From: Alcaligenes ammonioxydans
Lineage (GTDB): Bacteria; Pseudomonadota; Gammaproteobacteria; Burkholderiales; Burkholderiaceae_B
DNA: 64,000 nt
NCBI RefSeq assembly: GCF_019343455.1
Contig: NZ_CP049362.1
Coordinates: 2,232,001-2,296,000, forward strand
Direction: 5' to 3'
In this document: in pieces, positions 52,416 through 62,551 of the stretch
Layout of the letters: each line of letters opens with the position of its first letter
Numbering within the stretch: the first letter of the stretch is position 1
Made by a program: the position numbers and the translations under genes
The notes under the pieces: model-generated
The model's database searches: none
The model's input: the letters and a program-made list of their open reading frames with translations, nothing else
Told to the model about the DNA's origin: nothing

Positions 52416-53489
52416 CTACTCCAAAGGGCGATGACGGCGTTGCCAGAATGGCTGCGCCGCATAACGCTGCTCCCTACCGTACAGGGCATGTTGAGCATTC
52501 AGGTGACGCACCAGACCCAGCAAATAGTCTTTTTCATACGATCGTGCCGGCTCAGGGTTTCCTTGCGTCAGGGCCAGAGCCGCCTGTGCCGATTGCGAGC
52601 CGCTCCACAGAGCCGTAGCCAGACCATTGGCCGCCAAGGGGTCCATGGCGGCGCCCGCATCGCCAGCGCGAAGGAGACGGCCTTCAACAAAGTGAGACAC
52701 GGTGGCGCTGGCAGCTGCGCTGACGGTAGGAGCACAGTCGGCCATTTGATCGATCAAGCCCAGACTTTCCATACGCACGCGCGCTGCATCGGCGCAAGCC
52801 AGTAAACCGGCCCACGTCGACCCATCATGACTCAAAGCGTCAGGCAAGAGATCCGCATCCGAGAACAAGGCCACCGTCAAACGATGGCCGGGCATGGGAG
52901 ACAAATACCACCATCCCAACTCCGCCGCTTCGACCAATGAAGCCGCCAGAGGCTCCGCTCCCTGCGGTAGATCAAAAACACGCCAGGCCGCGACCAGCCT
53001 GTCCAGTCGTTGACGCTCGGCAACCGACCCGCAAGATACTGCCGCGCGACCGCTGCAATCGATCAAGGCAGCGGCTTCAAGGCTCGTGCCATCCGCCAAT
53101 CTGACAGTAAGCCCGTGAGGCTGATGTTCCAGGCTCAGAACTCGTGTGCGACGCAGGCTGAGTTTCTCTTCTTTCTGCAAGCGTTCAAGCAGCACCTGCT
53201 CCAGACGTGCCTTGTCCAGCAGGTACCCCTGACCATCCTCGTCCTGCACGGTGCGCAGCCCTTCATTTCCCCATACCGAAAAACGCCCCTGAGAACGCAG
53301 AGCCACCGTCTCATCCAGGCAGCTTTCCCATCCCAGACGGGTCAAGACCTGGGCACCGCGTTCAGACAAGGTTTCACCCCACGAAGGCTGCCGCTCTGGC
53401 GGAGCCACCAGCGTCACAGCCTGACCTTGCATACTCAGACGGCGCGCCGCTGCCAAACCCGCCACACCAGCACCAACAACAATAATCAT
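52416..53489 (-). CDS. FAD-dependent oxidoreductase of tryptophan-halogenase/QhpG type
   Basis: 357 residues. N-terminal dinucleotide fold GAGVAGLAAARRL (residues 6-18). Family motifs GDAGAAMDPLAANGLATAL near residue 285 (FAD pyrophosphate) and GWWYLSPMPGHRL. It resembles flavin monooxygenases of the halogenase family, including QhpG, which hydroxylates Trp in quinohemoprotein amine dehydrogenase assembly. There is no qhp gene cluster or halide-pathway gene around it, so the substrate is unknown. Stands alone, between terminators. Confidence 0.8.
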   Translation of the reverse strand: MIIVVGAGVAGLAAARRLSMQGQAVTLVAPPERQPSWGETLSERGAQVLTRLGWESCLDETVALRSQGRFSVWGNEGLRTVQDEDGQGYLLDKARLEQVLLERLQKEEKLSLRRTRVLSLEHQPHGLTVRLADGTSLEAAALIDCSGRAAVSCGSVAERQRLDRLVAAWRVFDLPQGAEPLAASLVEAAELGWWYLSPMPGHRLTVALFSDADLLPDALSHDGSTWAGLLACADAARVRMESLGLIDQMADCAPTVSAAASATVSHFVEGRLLRAGDAGAAMDPLAANGLATALWSGSQSAQAALALTQGNPEPARSYEKDYLLGLVRHLNAQHALYGREQRYAAQPFWQRRHRPLE

Positions 53490-53792
53490 CCCTTCATCCC
53501 CAGGTTCCCGTCCGCTTTATCAGCGGGATAATGTCCATAGAACCGCCTTGTGCGTCTGCTGACCGCTTGGGCACAATGGCTGCCAGCCCGACTGGCCCGG
53601 GACGTTTTACCACGACTGCCCTGCCAGCCCCAACTATCACCTATCGGCCGGGAGCGAGTACCCAGGATGCCAAGCGAGATGCGCCGCACTCACAAAAGGG
53701 TCAACAAGACCTGTCGGTGGACACTTCCGGCCCCTGCGGCGGGCATGGGCAAACCATCAAATCTTGTTTAGCTGAGCGAATGCCCCTGCTTC
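53490..53792. other. Intergenic region, 303 bases
   Basis: Upstream of the FAD gene on the minus strand and downstream of the prepilin peptidase. I see no gene or clear terminator. Confidence 0.5.
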
Positions 53793-54473
53793 TTAAAAAA
53801 GGCGAGGCAGAGAAAACAGCATGATCCAGCCCCCCAGGACCAGATAAGGCCCAAAATGAATGGCCTGCCCTGCCGCCAGCCGACCACCCAAGCGCAAGAT
53901 CAGCACGGCCAGCAAACCCAGGACAGAGGCAGACAAGAGAATGCCGGGCAGGGCACTTGCCCCCAGCCAGGCCCCTAGGGCCGCCAGCAGCTTGAAGTCG
54001 CCGTACCCCATGCCGGCACGTCCGGTCAGCAGCAGGAAACCATGATTCAAAAGCCACAGCAGACCATAACCCAGCGCTGCACCCAGCACCGCCAAGGGCA
54101 ACGTGGTAAAGGTGTGATCCAGATTGACCAGCAGGCCCAGCCACAACAAGGGCAAGGTCAGGCGATCGGGCAGGTAGCCGGTTTCCGCATCAATCCAGGC
54201 CAGTAAAGCGGTAACGGCGATCCAGACACAGGCAGCCACTGCGGCCGGAGTCAGTTGCCAGCGCCACCCTGCCCAAAGCATCAGCCCCAAAGCCAGGGCC
54301 TGGCACACCCACCCCCATTGCCGGTGGAGTCGACGTGAGCGTGTACTCAAGCCGGACTCCAGTTCGATGGGCAGACTCCAGGACAGACGCCGGGCGGGCC
54401 AATAAAAACAGACGGCCAAAACCAGAGCAACTCCCATTCCCGCCCAGGCATTGCCCCACGACGTCCACATCAT
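53793..54473 (-). CDS. Short type IV prepilin peptidase (A24)
   Basis: 226 residues and seven to eight helices. The two catalytic aspartates occur in LLAWIDAETGYLPDRLT (first D) and GMGYGDFKLLAALGAW (GxGD motif). It lacks the N-terminal methyltransferase domain with its cysteine motif found in full-length PilD (about 285). TadV-like short peptidases look similar. No pilus genes lie nearby, so its partner is unknown. Cleaves leader peptides of prepilin-like proteins at the inner membrane. Confidence 0.87.
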   Translation of the reverse strand: MMWTSWGNAWAGMGVALVLAVCFYWPARRLSWSLPIELESGLSTRSRRLHRQWGWVCQALALGLMLWAGWRWQLTPAAVAACVWIAVTALLAWIDAETGYLPDRLTLPLLWLGLLVNLDHTFTTLPLAVLGAALGYGLLWLLNHGFLLLTGRAGMGYGDFKLLAALGAWLGASALPGILLSASVLGLLAVLILRLGGRLAAGQAIHFGPYLVLGGWIMLFSLPRLF

Positions 54474-54698
54474 AATGATCCTTCACCCGATTAATGAAAA
54501 GTGCGTGTCCCACAGTCTCGCTGACCAAATCCTAGCAGAGGCGTGTGCGCTTTTGATGACGTAAGCATTTTTTGCTCCAGGCTGCGGGAAATCGGGGCAT
54601 GGCATTTTTTGTTACCCGAATGACAGACAGAGCCCAGCAAGGCTAGGCATAATGCGCTTCAACCCTTTGTTTCGCTTATGGATGAATAAGGAAGCGCC

Positions 54699-56725
54699 AT
54701 GAACCAATTTATGCCCCACGCGGCGCGTGCTCCCCGCCTGCGCTCGTTGACCGGTGCTTTGATGCTGGTCTGGATGGGCTCAACAGCCAGTGCAGCCTGG
54801 GCCCAGCAGATCGAAGCGATCACCTTATCCAGCGCCGGTATGGCCGAGATCGAACGACAGATCCCGATTACCGACACCGGAACCGCCCAACTGCGCGTGC
54901 CTCTGAACCAGGTCGATGATATTTTAAAAACCCTGATGGCCGTAGACGGCAAAAGCCGCATTGAATCGTTGACCCTGTCCGGTCTGGCCCCGTTGAAAGA
55001 GAGCTTTGACAGTTTGCCCTTCTCGGCCAAGGATCTGGGCTCGCCCGCCGCCTTGGCGCAGGCCCTGCGAGGGCAACAACTGAGCGCCAGCTCGCAAGGT
55101 CGCCAGGTGCGCGGTGCCGTTCTGGGTGTACAGACCATCGCGGCCACTAACGAGCGCTCCTCCCAGGCCATCCTGAGCGTGCTCACGGAGCAAGGCCAGA
55201 TTCAGACATTGGAGCTGGGTCCCGACACCAGCCTGGAAGTGCTGGATAAAACCGTGCAGCAACAATTGCAGCAAGCCGCGCAGGTCTTGGCCGGACAAAA
55301 CAATCAGCAATCGCGTGACATTCAATTGGTCCTGAACAAGACCGACACCAAGACCGCGCGTCTGTCCTATCTGATTCCTGCCCCAGTCTGGAAAAGCTCC
55401 TACCGACTGATGATGCAAGAGGGCAAAGCCCGACTGCAGGCCTGGGCCATTTTCGAAAACACCACTGGCGAGGACTGGAAAAACGTCAAGGTCACCTTAA
55501 GCTCGGGTTCGCCAGTAATGCTGCGTCAACGCCTGCTGGAGCGCTACTGGAACGAGCGCCCCGAACTGCCCGTTGCCGTGGGCAGCGCCATCGCCCCGAA
55601 AGCGGACACCCAAGCAAGCGTGCGCGCGAACCAAGCTCATCCGGCCATGGCTAATGCCATGCGTGCCCGCATGGCCCCCCTGCCCCTGCCCCCATCGCTG
55701 AAGCAGCTTACATGGCAGACAGCGCCCTTTCCAAACAATGGGCCGCGGGTGGTGCCAACAGCGACGCTCAAGCTCAGGAAGGTCAAACCCAGGTACGCTT
55801 TAGCTTGCCCGAGACAGTGAATGTTCCCACCGGCCAGACAGTCTCCGTCCCATTTATGGACACGTCCTTGCAGGCTGAGGCTCTGTCGGTATATCGCAGT
55901 GGTCAGGCGGGCGATCATCCCACGGCCGCCATTTGGGTCAACAATCAGCAGGCCAATAGCCTGCCACCGGGCATCATCACCGTCTTTGACCAGCAAGACG
56001 GTCATGTGGGGGATGCGGAGCTGGCCGGGCTGCCAACTGGAGAGCAACGCCTGATCTACTTTGCCCAGGACAGCAAAGTGCAGATCCGTGAAGAACAGAC
56101 AGAGGAATATCGCCTGAGCAACACGCGCGTCAGCGATGGCGTGGCTCGATCGGAATGGACCCGCTTTCAAAACTTCCGTTTCGAGATCACGGGTCCCGCG
56201 AACGAAGATAGGACCGTCCTGATCCAGTTACCGCGTCAGGATGGCTGGTCCTTCAAATCCGATGCCCACGATAGCGACACAGCCCAGGAACACCGCCTGA
56301 AAGTGAAGGTACCCAAAGGTAAAACCATCACCGTCACGGCTCAGCTCAGCCTGCAGGACCAGACGGAACTGCGTCTGGAAGACATCGACGAAACCCTGCT
56401 GGCGCAATGGCGAGGCAACGGCCAGGACCAGGCCCTGCAGGCCAAGATGGACAAGCTGATTGAGTTGCGTCGGCAACTGAGCCAGGTCCAGCAGGCGCAG
56501 AACCTGGCGGTCGAGCGCCTGAATGAGACGATTGCAGAGCAGGAGCGCATCCGCGCCAATCTGGCCGCGGTCAGCGCGCAGAGCACCTTGGGCGAGCGCT
56601 TTAGCGCACAGCTGGCCCAGCAAGAGGACCAGATTGCCAGCCAGCGCCAGGCGGTTCAGGATCAGCGTGATGCCGTTCAAAAGGCCCGTCAGGCCTTCGA
56701 GAAAGGCTTGGCTGAACTGAACTGA
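54699..56725 (+). pseudogene. DUF4139-type envelope protein split by a frameshift at a C run
   Basis: Two frames make one protein. 54699-about 55680 encodes a signal peptide (ending SAAWAQ) and the DUF4140/4139 N-part up to MANAMRARMA. The rest (from about 55700 to 56725, first Met at 55712) holds VNVPTGQTVSVPFMD and a Gln/Ala-rich coiled coil after residue 230. The junction lies in C runs (6C, 4C, 5C at 55675-55696). A single missing base accounts for it; one more C restores MAPPAPAPIAEA. It may be a true pseudogene, a sequencing slip or phase variation. ATG at 54699 follows AAGGAAG. Confidence 0.85.
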
Positions 56726-56727
56726 AC

Positions 56728-57606
56728 TTAGCCTCCCGGTGCGGGCAACTGGGCCTGCACCTGTTCCAGAAACGCGCGTATGGCATGACCCTGCGCGCGT
56801 TCTTTGAGGCAATACACAAACTCGCTCAAGTGCGCCGAGACATCGCTCAAGGGCAAGCTGATGATGTCCGGGTGCGCCGGCACTTCACGCAAAGGCAGCA
56901 AGCTGGCGCCCATGCCGCACACCACTCCCCACCCAATGGCCTCCCGGCTGCCTATTTCCAGAATGTGTGTGGGCTCCTGCCCCGCCTGTCCAAAGACCTG
57001 GTAGCAAAGCTCCCGGGTCATGGACCCAGACTCGCGCATCAACATAGGGTAGCGGCACAGATCCACAATCCGCAGGCGTTGGCGGCTTGCCAGCGGATGA
57101 TCCTTGCGCAGCACGGCCACTAAAGGATCGGAGGCCAGCACCAGACGCACCAGACGTGAGTCATCCACTAGCGCCGACGAAGCGATCACATCCAGTTGGT
57201 AATCGTGCAAGGCACTCAGCACCCGATGAGAGTTGTCGATACTCAAACGCATTTTCACACCTGGGTAGGCCTGATGAAAATTCCGTAATACCGCCATGAT
57301 GTAATACGGTCCGGTCGCCCCTACCCGCAATATGCCGCTTTTCAAATCACGCAAGTCTCGCAGACTGAAATCAATCTGCGCGGCCTGCTGCATTAGTTGC
57401 TCAACTTGCGGCAGCAGGCGTTCCCCTTGCTGGCTTAAATAGACTCCTTTGCCCTGCCGATAAAACAGCTCCACCCCGTAGCGGCTCTCCAGTTGCCGCA
57501 GATGCGAGGTGACCGTGGGCTGGCTGATACCCAGCAACTGGGCCGCCTTGGTAATCGAGCCACAATGGGCCGTCGCGTGAAAGGACTTTAGTTCCAGAGC
57601 CAGCAT
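56728..57606 (-). CDS. LysR-family regulator of the phosphonate operon
   Basis: 292 residues from ATG 57606, chosen for AAGGAG upstream; the frame is open to 57633. N-terminal HTH (SITKAAQLLGISQPTVTSHLRQLE) and a periplasmic-binding-like effector domain (residues about 90-290). Transcribed divergently from the aminoethylphosphonate transporter operon with 110 bases between, the typical arrangement for an activator of the adjacent genes. The effector may be 2-aminoethylphosphonate or its products. Confidence 0.88.
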   Translation of the reverse strand: MLALELKSFHATAHCGSITKAAQLLGISQPTVTSHLRQLESRYGVELFYRQGKGVYLSQQGERLLPQVEQLMQQAAQIDFSLRDLRDLKSGILRVGATGPYYIMAVLRNFHQAYPGVKMRLSIDNSHRVLSALHDYQLDVIASSALVDDSRLVRLVLASDPLVAVLRKDHPLASRQRLRIVDLCRYPMLMRESGSMTRELCYQVFGQAGQEPTHILEIGSREAIGWGVVCGMGASLLPLREVPAHPDIISLPLSDVSAHLSEFVYCLKERAQGHAIRAFLEQVQAQLPAPGG

Positions 57607-57716
57607 GCTGCCGCTCTCCTTGGGAAAACTCAAAACCCAAATTATCCGATTCTCGTATTACAGAAATTCGTTGTACTGTCATCGGGCCGCCATATAGGAC
57701 TCCCATACTGACGTTC

Positions 57717-58823
57717 ATGACATTCATGACAAGTCGGAACCTCGGGATGAGCGCCAAGCCTGCTTTTTTAACCATACAAGGACTGCACAAGCAGTTCGGC
57801 TCCTTTACTGCCCTGGACCAGGTCAGCCTGGATATCCAGGCCGGTGAACTGGTCTGTTTGCTGGGCCCCTCGGGCTGTGGCAAAACCACTTTGCTGCGAT
57901 GCATTGCAGGCCTGCAACAGGCAGACCGGGGCAGCATCGTTATGGCTGGACGTGACATCACTGAACTGCCCCCCCAACAACGCGACTACGGCATCCTGTT
58001 TCAGTCCTACGCCCTGTTTCCCAACCTGACCGTGGCTCAAAACATTGCTTATGGGCTGTCGCCCCGCAAAAACCTGGCCACACAAGTGCGTCAGCGGGTC
58101 TCGGAAATGCTGGATCTGGTGGGTTTGTCCGGTTCGGAAAACAAATACCCGGCCCAATTGTCCGGCGGCCAGCAACAGCGCGTGGCCTTGGCCCGCGCCC
58201 TGGCTCCTTCACCCTCGCTGCTTTTGCTGGACGAGCCCATGTCCGCCCTGGATGCGCAGGTGCGCGAACGCCTGCGCAGCGAGCTGCGTGCGCTGCAAAA
58301 ACAGCTGTCCATTACCACCTTGATGGTGACGCACGACCAGGAAGAGGCCATGGTCATGGCCGACCGCATTGCCGTGATGGATAAAGGCCGCCTGGTTCAA
58401 TTTGATCGTCCCCAGGCTCTGTATCGCGCCCCGGCAGACCCATTTGTCGCCGGTTTCGTGGGCGAGGCCAACTGGCTGCCGTTCACGCCTTTGCATGATT
58501 GCTCGGTGCTGGTCGAGCGGGTTCGTCTGGACCTGAGCCAGGAGGCACCAACCAGTGCCGGACGACTGTTCATACGTCCCGAGAACATCCGCGTTCTGGA
58601 CAACAACAGCCCCACTTCGGTCACCAATACGTTTCTGGCAGACATTGTGGATGGCATCTTCCTGGGTCGCCACTACAAACTGACGCTGCGTCCGGAGGGC
58701 ATGGACGGCTTGACTGTGCAGGCCATCGTCAATCCGGAGCAGGGAGACCGCCTGCTTGACCCACTGGCTGCACGACGCTGTCGTATCCAGCTTCCCAGCG
58801 AGGCCTTGCATGCCCACCACTAA
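57717..58823 (+). CDS. ABC transporter ATP-binding protein for a phosphonate (PhnT-like)
   Basis: 368 residues from ATG 57717; ATG 57747 (MSAKPAFLTIQG) is equally likely, as no start has a clear ribosome site. Walker [10 protein letters not shown], signature LSGGQQQRVALARAL, Walker B LLLDEPMSALDAQ and a TOBE domain (LFIRPENIRVL) after residue 270. The class of Fe3+/2-aminoethylphosphonate importers (PhnT) matches. First gene of the operon with permease, hydrolase, binding protein and oxidase. Confidence 0.9.
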   Translation: MTFMTSRNLGMSAKPAFLTIQGLHKQFGSFTALDQVSLDIQAGELVCLLGPSGCGKTTLLRCIAGLQQADRGSIVMAGRDITELPPQQRDYGILFQSYALFPNLTVAQNIAYGLSPRKNLATQVRQRVSEMLDLVGLSGSENKYPAQLSGGQQQRVALARALAPSPSLLLLDEPMSALDAQVRERLRSELRALQKQLSITTLMVTHDQEEAMVMADRIAVMDKGRLVQFDRPQALYRAPADPFVAGFVGEANWLPFTPLHDCSVLVERVRLDLSQEAPTSAGRLFIRPENIRVLDNNSPTSVTNTFLADIVDGIFLGRHYKLTLRPEGMDGLTVQAIVNPEQGDRLLDPLAARRCRIQLPSEALHAHH

Positions 58824-60621
58824 TACTGCCGTGCCGCCAGCCGGCACGGCCGCCCTGCCCTCGACCAGCCTGTACGGGCTACCCCTTGCCGACACACGCG
58901 TGAAGAATCCCCCGCTGACTCGTCGCGTCTTGCCTGCCTGGATAGGCGCGGCAGCACGACGCGCCCTCTTGATTGCCCTGTTTGCCCTGCTGGTGCTGTT
59001 TTTGGCCCTGCCCATGCTGTTTATCCTGCTGCGAGCCGTTCAGGACAGCGAGGGTCAGTTGGTCGGGCTGGGCCAGTTCTGGTCCATCATCAGCGCCCCA
59101 GGCTTCATGCACATGGTGGGTCGCTCGATTCTGGTTGGCCTCACCACCCTGACCATTGTCATTCCCGCTGCCTACGCCTTTGCCTTTGCCCTGCAGCGCT
59201 GTTGCATCCGGGGTGCCGGTCTGTTCCGGGCTTTGGGACTGCTGCCCTTGCTGGCGCCCTCGCTGATGCCGGGCCTGTCCTTGATCTATTTGTTCGGCAA
59301 TCAGGGACTGCTGCGTCACTGGATAGGCGGCGAGACGATCTACGGCTTCTGGGGCATTGTGCTGGGGGAGGCTTTTTATACCTTCCCCCATGCCTTGATG
59401 ATTTTAAGTACCGGTCTGGCTCTGGCCGATGCCCGCCTGTATGACGCGGCGCGCGCCATGGGCGCCAACGCCTGGCGTCGCTTTATGACCGTGACGCTGC
59501 CTGCCAGCCGCTATGCCGTCTTCTCCGCCGCCTGCCTGGTCTTTACGTTGACGGTCACCGACTTTGGGGTACCTAAGGTCGTGGGGGGCTCCTACAACGT
59601 ACTGGCTATGGAAGCCTATAAGGCCGTGGTCGGCCAATTACAGTTCTCCAAAGGCGCTGCCATTGGGGTGCTGCTGTTGATCCCGGCCGTCCTGACCTTC
59701 TTTCTGGACCGCCACCTGCGTACCCGTGCTCGCGGTCAGGCACAAGGGTCTTTAAGCGCCTATTCGCCCCAGCCACACCGCCGCCGTGACCGCTATTTCA
59801 TGGGGGTCATGGTGCTGATTTCCCTGGCGATCCTGACCATTGTGGGCATGGCCGTCTGGGCCTCCCTGATCAAGTTCTGGCCTTACAACCTGAGCCTGTC
59901 CCTGAAGTCCTATGACTTCAACAATATGGATGGCGGCGGCTGGCTGGCCTGGCGCAACAGCCTGACCATGGCCTTGTTCACCGCCGTGATCGGCTCGGCC
60001 CTGATTTTCCTGGGTGCCTGGGTGCTGGAAAAACTCCCCGCCCGCGGCCGGACCGACAAAGGTCTGTACAGCCTGTTGCAGATGCTGGCGCTGGCCCCCA
60101 TGGCCATTCCCGGACTGGTCCTGGGTTTGGGTTACATCTTCTTTTTCAACCATCCCAACAACCCCCTGGCCGGCTTGTATGGCTCCATGACCTTGTTGGT
60201 CCTGTGCAGCGTCATTCACCTGTACACCAGCGCCCACCTGAACTTCGTGACCGCCCTGAAGGCGATTCCCGCGGAGCTGGAGGCGGCCGCGGCCTCCTTG
60301 AAAGCGCCACGCCTGTCCACCTTGATGGGGGTGACCTTGCCCCTGTGTCTGCCTGCCTTGCTGTCCGTGGCGCGCTATTTGTTTGTCTCGGCCATGACCA
60401 CCGTGTCTGCCGTCGTATTTCTTTACAGCCCGCAAACCGTGCTGGCCTCGGTCGCCGTCATGAATATGGATGACGCCGGCTTTATTGGCCCGGCAGCGGC
60501 CATGTGTACGGTCATCATGCTGAGCTCCGGTTTTGTCTGCCTGCTGGTTCATGTACTGAGCCGTGCCGCCTTGCGCCGCAGCCAGGCCTGGCGCTCTCCC
60601 TCTCTTTCTCCAACCCGATAG
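58810..60621 (+). CDS. ABC transporter permease with two fused membrane domains (PhnU/PhnV-like)
   Basis: 603 residues from ATG 58810 (GAGG seven bases upstream), overlapping the ATPase gene by 14 bases. Two BPD_transp_1 domains each with an EAA-type loop: ADARLYDAARAMGANAWRRFMTVTLP and IPAELEAAAASLKAPRLSTLMGVTLP. The two-domain architecture is that of the 2-aminoethylphosphonate and iron (FbpB-like) permeases. Forms the channel alone as a pseudo-dimer. Confidence 0.9.
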   Translation: MPTTNTAVPPAGTAALPSTSLYGLPLADTRVKNPPLTRRVLPAWIGAAARRALLIALFALLVLFLALPMLFILLRAVQDSEGQLVGLGQFWSIISAPGFMHMVGRSILVGLTTLTIVIPAAYAFAFALQRCCIRGAGLFRALGLLPLLAPSLMPGLSLIYLFGNQGLLRHWIGGETIYGFWGIVLGEAFYTFPHALMILSTGLALADARLYDAARAMGANAWRRFMTVTLPASRYAVFSAACLVFTLTVTDFGVPKVVGGSYNVLAMEAYKAVVGQLQFSKGAAIGVLLLIPAVLTFFLDRHLRTRARGQAQGSLSAYSPQPHRRRDRYFMGVMVLISLAILTIVGMAVWASLIKFWPYNLSLSLKSYDFNNMDGGGWLAWRNSLTMALFTAVIGSALIFLGAWVLEKLPARGRTDKGLYSLLQMLALAPMAIPGLVLGLGYIFFFNHPNNPLAGLYGSMTLLVLCSVIHLYTSAHLNFVTALKAIPAELEAAAASLKAPRLSTLMGVTLPLCLPALLSVARYLFVSAMTTVSAVVFLYSPQTVLASVAVMNMDDAGFIGPAAAMCTVIMLSSGFVCLLVHVLSRAALRRSQAWRSPSLSPTR

Positions 60622-60628
60622 GACCGCA

Positions 60629-61495
60629 ATGCCCTCCCCTACTTGCGCAAATACGCCACTTGATACATCCACCTCCCAGGCCATGCACCTTGAAGCCCTG
60701 ATTTTCGACTGGGCCGGCACGCTGGTGGACTTTGGCTCCTTTGCTCCCACTCAAATTCTGGTTGAAGCCTTCAAATGCTTTGATCTGACCCTGAACCTGG
60801 ACCAGGCTCGCAGCGCCATGGGCATTGGCAAATGGGACCACATCAAAGCCATGCTGGAACTGCCCGAAGTGCATGCCCAGTTCGTGGCCCTGCACGATCG
60901 CCAGCCTGATGATAACGATGTGGACCGCATCTACAACACGTTCCTGCCCATGCAAAACGAACGCGTGGGCGAGTTCTCCGCGGCCATCCCGGGTGCGCGT
61001 GAAACCTTGTCTTGGGCGCGTCGCCAAGGCCTGAAGATTGGCTCGTGCTCCGGCTACCCGCGTCTGGTTCTGGACAATCTGTTGCAACACGCCCATCGCC
61101 AGCAAGTGCTGGTGGACTACCACGTGGCCTTCGATGAAGTGCCACAGGCGCGCCCCTGGCCCGCCATGGCCTTGGAAAACGTCATCCGTCTGGAAATCCG
61201 CAATGTCAGCGCCTGCGTCAAGATTGACGACACGGCGGTCGGAATTGAGGAAGGCCGCAATGCCGGCATGTGGACGGTGGGTTTGCTGCTCTCGGGCAAC
61301 GCCGCCGGTCTGACCGAGCTGGAATTTCTGGCCTTGGATGAAACGAGCCGCCAGACCCTGCGTGATCGCGCTGCTGCCACGTTTGCCCACGCCCAGCCTC
61401 ATTATCTGATTGATACCGTTGCCCAACTGCCTGCCGTGATTGAACAGATCAATGAGCGCATGGCCCAGGGCGAACACCCCAGCGACTCTCTCTAA
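60629..61495 (+). CDS. PhnX-type (phosphonatase-like) HAD hydrolase
   Basis: 288 residues from ATG 60629 (AGGA six bases upstream). Phosphonatase hallmarks: DWAGT with nucleophile Asp27 (normal HADs have DxD), and the cap lysine Lys68 in MGIGKWDHI that forms a Schiff base with the aldehyde. Departures from PhnX: DWAGTL instead of DWAGTT, SCSGYPR instead of STTGYTR, and VKIDDTAVGIEEG instead of VGDT. PhnX cuts phosphonoacetaldehyde to acetaldehyde and phosphate. The divergence suggests the related phosphonatase-like clade that pairs with FAD oxidases. Confidence 0.85.
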   Translation: MPSPTCANTPLDTSTSQAMHLEALIFDWAGTLVDFGSFAPTQILVEAFKCFDLTLNLDQARSAMGIGKWDHIKAMLELPEVHAQFVALHDRQPDDNDVDRIYNTFLPMQNERVGEFSAAIPGARETLSWARRQGLKIGSCSGYPRLVLDNLLQHAHRQQVLVDYHVAFDEVPQARPWPAMALENVIRLEIRNVSACVKIDDTAVGIEEGRNAGMWTVGLLLSGNAAGLTELEFLALDETSRQTLRDRAAATFAHAQPHYLIDTVAQLPAVIEQINERMAQGEHPSDSL

Positions 61496-61531
61496 CCCCT
61501 CCCCCTTTTGCTGTCACAAGGACATTCCTTC

Positions 61532-62551
61532 ATGAAAACCATTGTTCTGAGCTCCTTGGCCGCCGCTTTGATGGGCACCGCCTCTTTGGCACACGCTGCC
61601 ACCACCCTGACGGTGTATACCGCGCTGGAAGCCGATCAGCTCAAAGCCTACCAGGCCGCTTTTGAAAAAGAGAACCCCGATATCAAGATCCAGTGGGTCC
61701 GCGACTCCACCGGCATCATCACCGCCAAGTTGCTCGCTGAAAAGAACAACCCGAAAGCTGACGCGGTCTGGGGTCTGGCCGGGTCCTCCCTGGGCCTGAT
61801 GGCCAGCCAGGACATGCTGCAGCCTTACGCCCCCAAGGGTCTGGAAAAAATTGACGCCAAAATGCGCGACCAGAACAATCCGCCCAGCTGGGTCGGCATG
61901 GACGGGTTTGCCGCTGCCTTGTGTGTGAACACCGTCGAGCTGGAAAAAAACAAGCTGCCCATGCCGACCTCCTGGGAAGATCTGACCAAGCCGGTCTATG
62001 CCGGCAAGATCGTGATGCCCAACCCCGCCTCCTCGGGCACCGGCTTCCTGGACGTCAGCGCCTGGTTGCAGCTGTTTGGTGAAGATAAAGGCTGGGCCTT
62101 CATGGACGGCCTGCACAAGAACATTGGCGCCTACACCCACTCGGGTTCCAAGCCCTGCAATATGGCTGCTTCCGGCGAGTATGCGATTGGCGTGTCCTTT
62201 GACTACCGCGGCGCCCGCCTGAAAGAAGAAGGCGCTCCCCTGGAGCTGGTGTTCCCCAAAGAAGGTCTGGGCTGGGAAATTGAGGCCGCGGCTATCATGA
62301 AAGGCACCAAGAACCTGGAAGCCGCGCAGAAACTGGCTGACTTTTCTGCCAGCGAAGCCGCCAACCATCTGTACAAGAGCAACTTCGCGGTTCTGGCCAT
62401 TCCTTCCATCGCGACCGCCAACCCCTATCTGCCTGCAGACCTGAACCAGCGTCTGATCGACAACAACTTCGTATGGGCTGCTGAAAACCGCGAGCGCATC
62501 ATCGACGAATGGACCAAGCGTTACGACGGTAAATCGGAAGCCAAGAAGTAA
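61532..62551 (+). CDS. Periplasmic substrate-binding protein of a phosphonate/iron-type importer (PhnS-like)
   Basis: 339 residues from ATG 61532 with AAGGA upstream. Signal peptide 1-24 (ending AHAAT). Type of Fe3+-binding fold also used by 2-aminoethylphosphonate-binding proteins: LTVYTALEADQLKAYQAAFEK and WVRDSTGIITAKLLAEKNNPKADAVWG. Overlaps the next gene by one base (TAATG). Placed in the phosphonate operon, so AEP or an N-methylated relative is the likely ligand. Confidence 0.88.
   Translation: MKTIVLSSLAAALMGTASLAHAATTLTVYTALEADQLKAYQAAFEKENPDIKIQWVRDSTGIITAKLLAEKNNPKADAVWGLAGSSLGLMASQDMLQPYAPKGLEKIDAKMRDQNNPPSWVGMDGFAAALCVNTVELEKNKLPMPTSWEDLTKPVYAGKIVMPNPASSGTGFLDVSAWLQLFGEDKGWAFMDGLHKNIGAYTHSGSKPCNMAASGEYAIGVSFDYRGARLKEEGAPLELVFPKEGLGWEIEAAAIMKGTKNLEAAQKLADFSASEAANHLYKSNFAVLAIPSIATANPYLPADLNQRLIDNNFVWAAENRERIIDEWTKRYDGKSEAKK

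Noticed and set aside
59752..60750. Minus-strand open frames antisense to the phosphonate permease and the PhnX-like gene (also 60515-61477 and 61514-62608)
   Set aside because: They mirror real genes and lack ribosome sites and domains.
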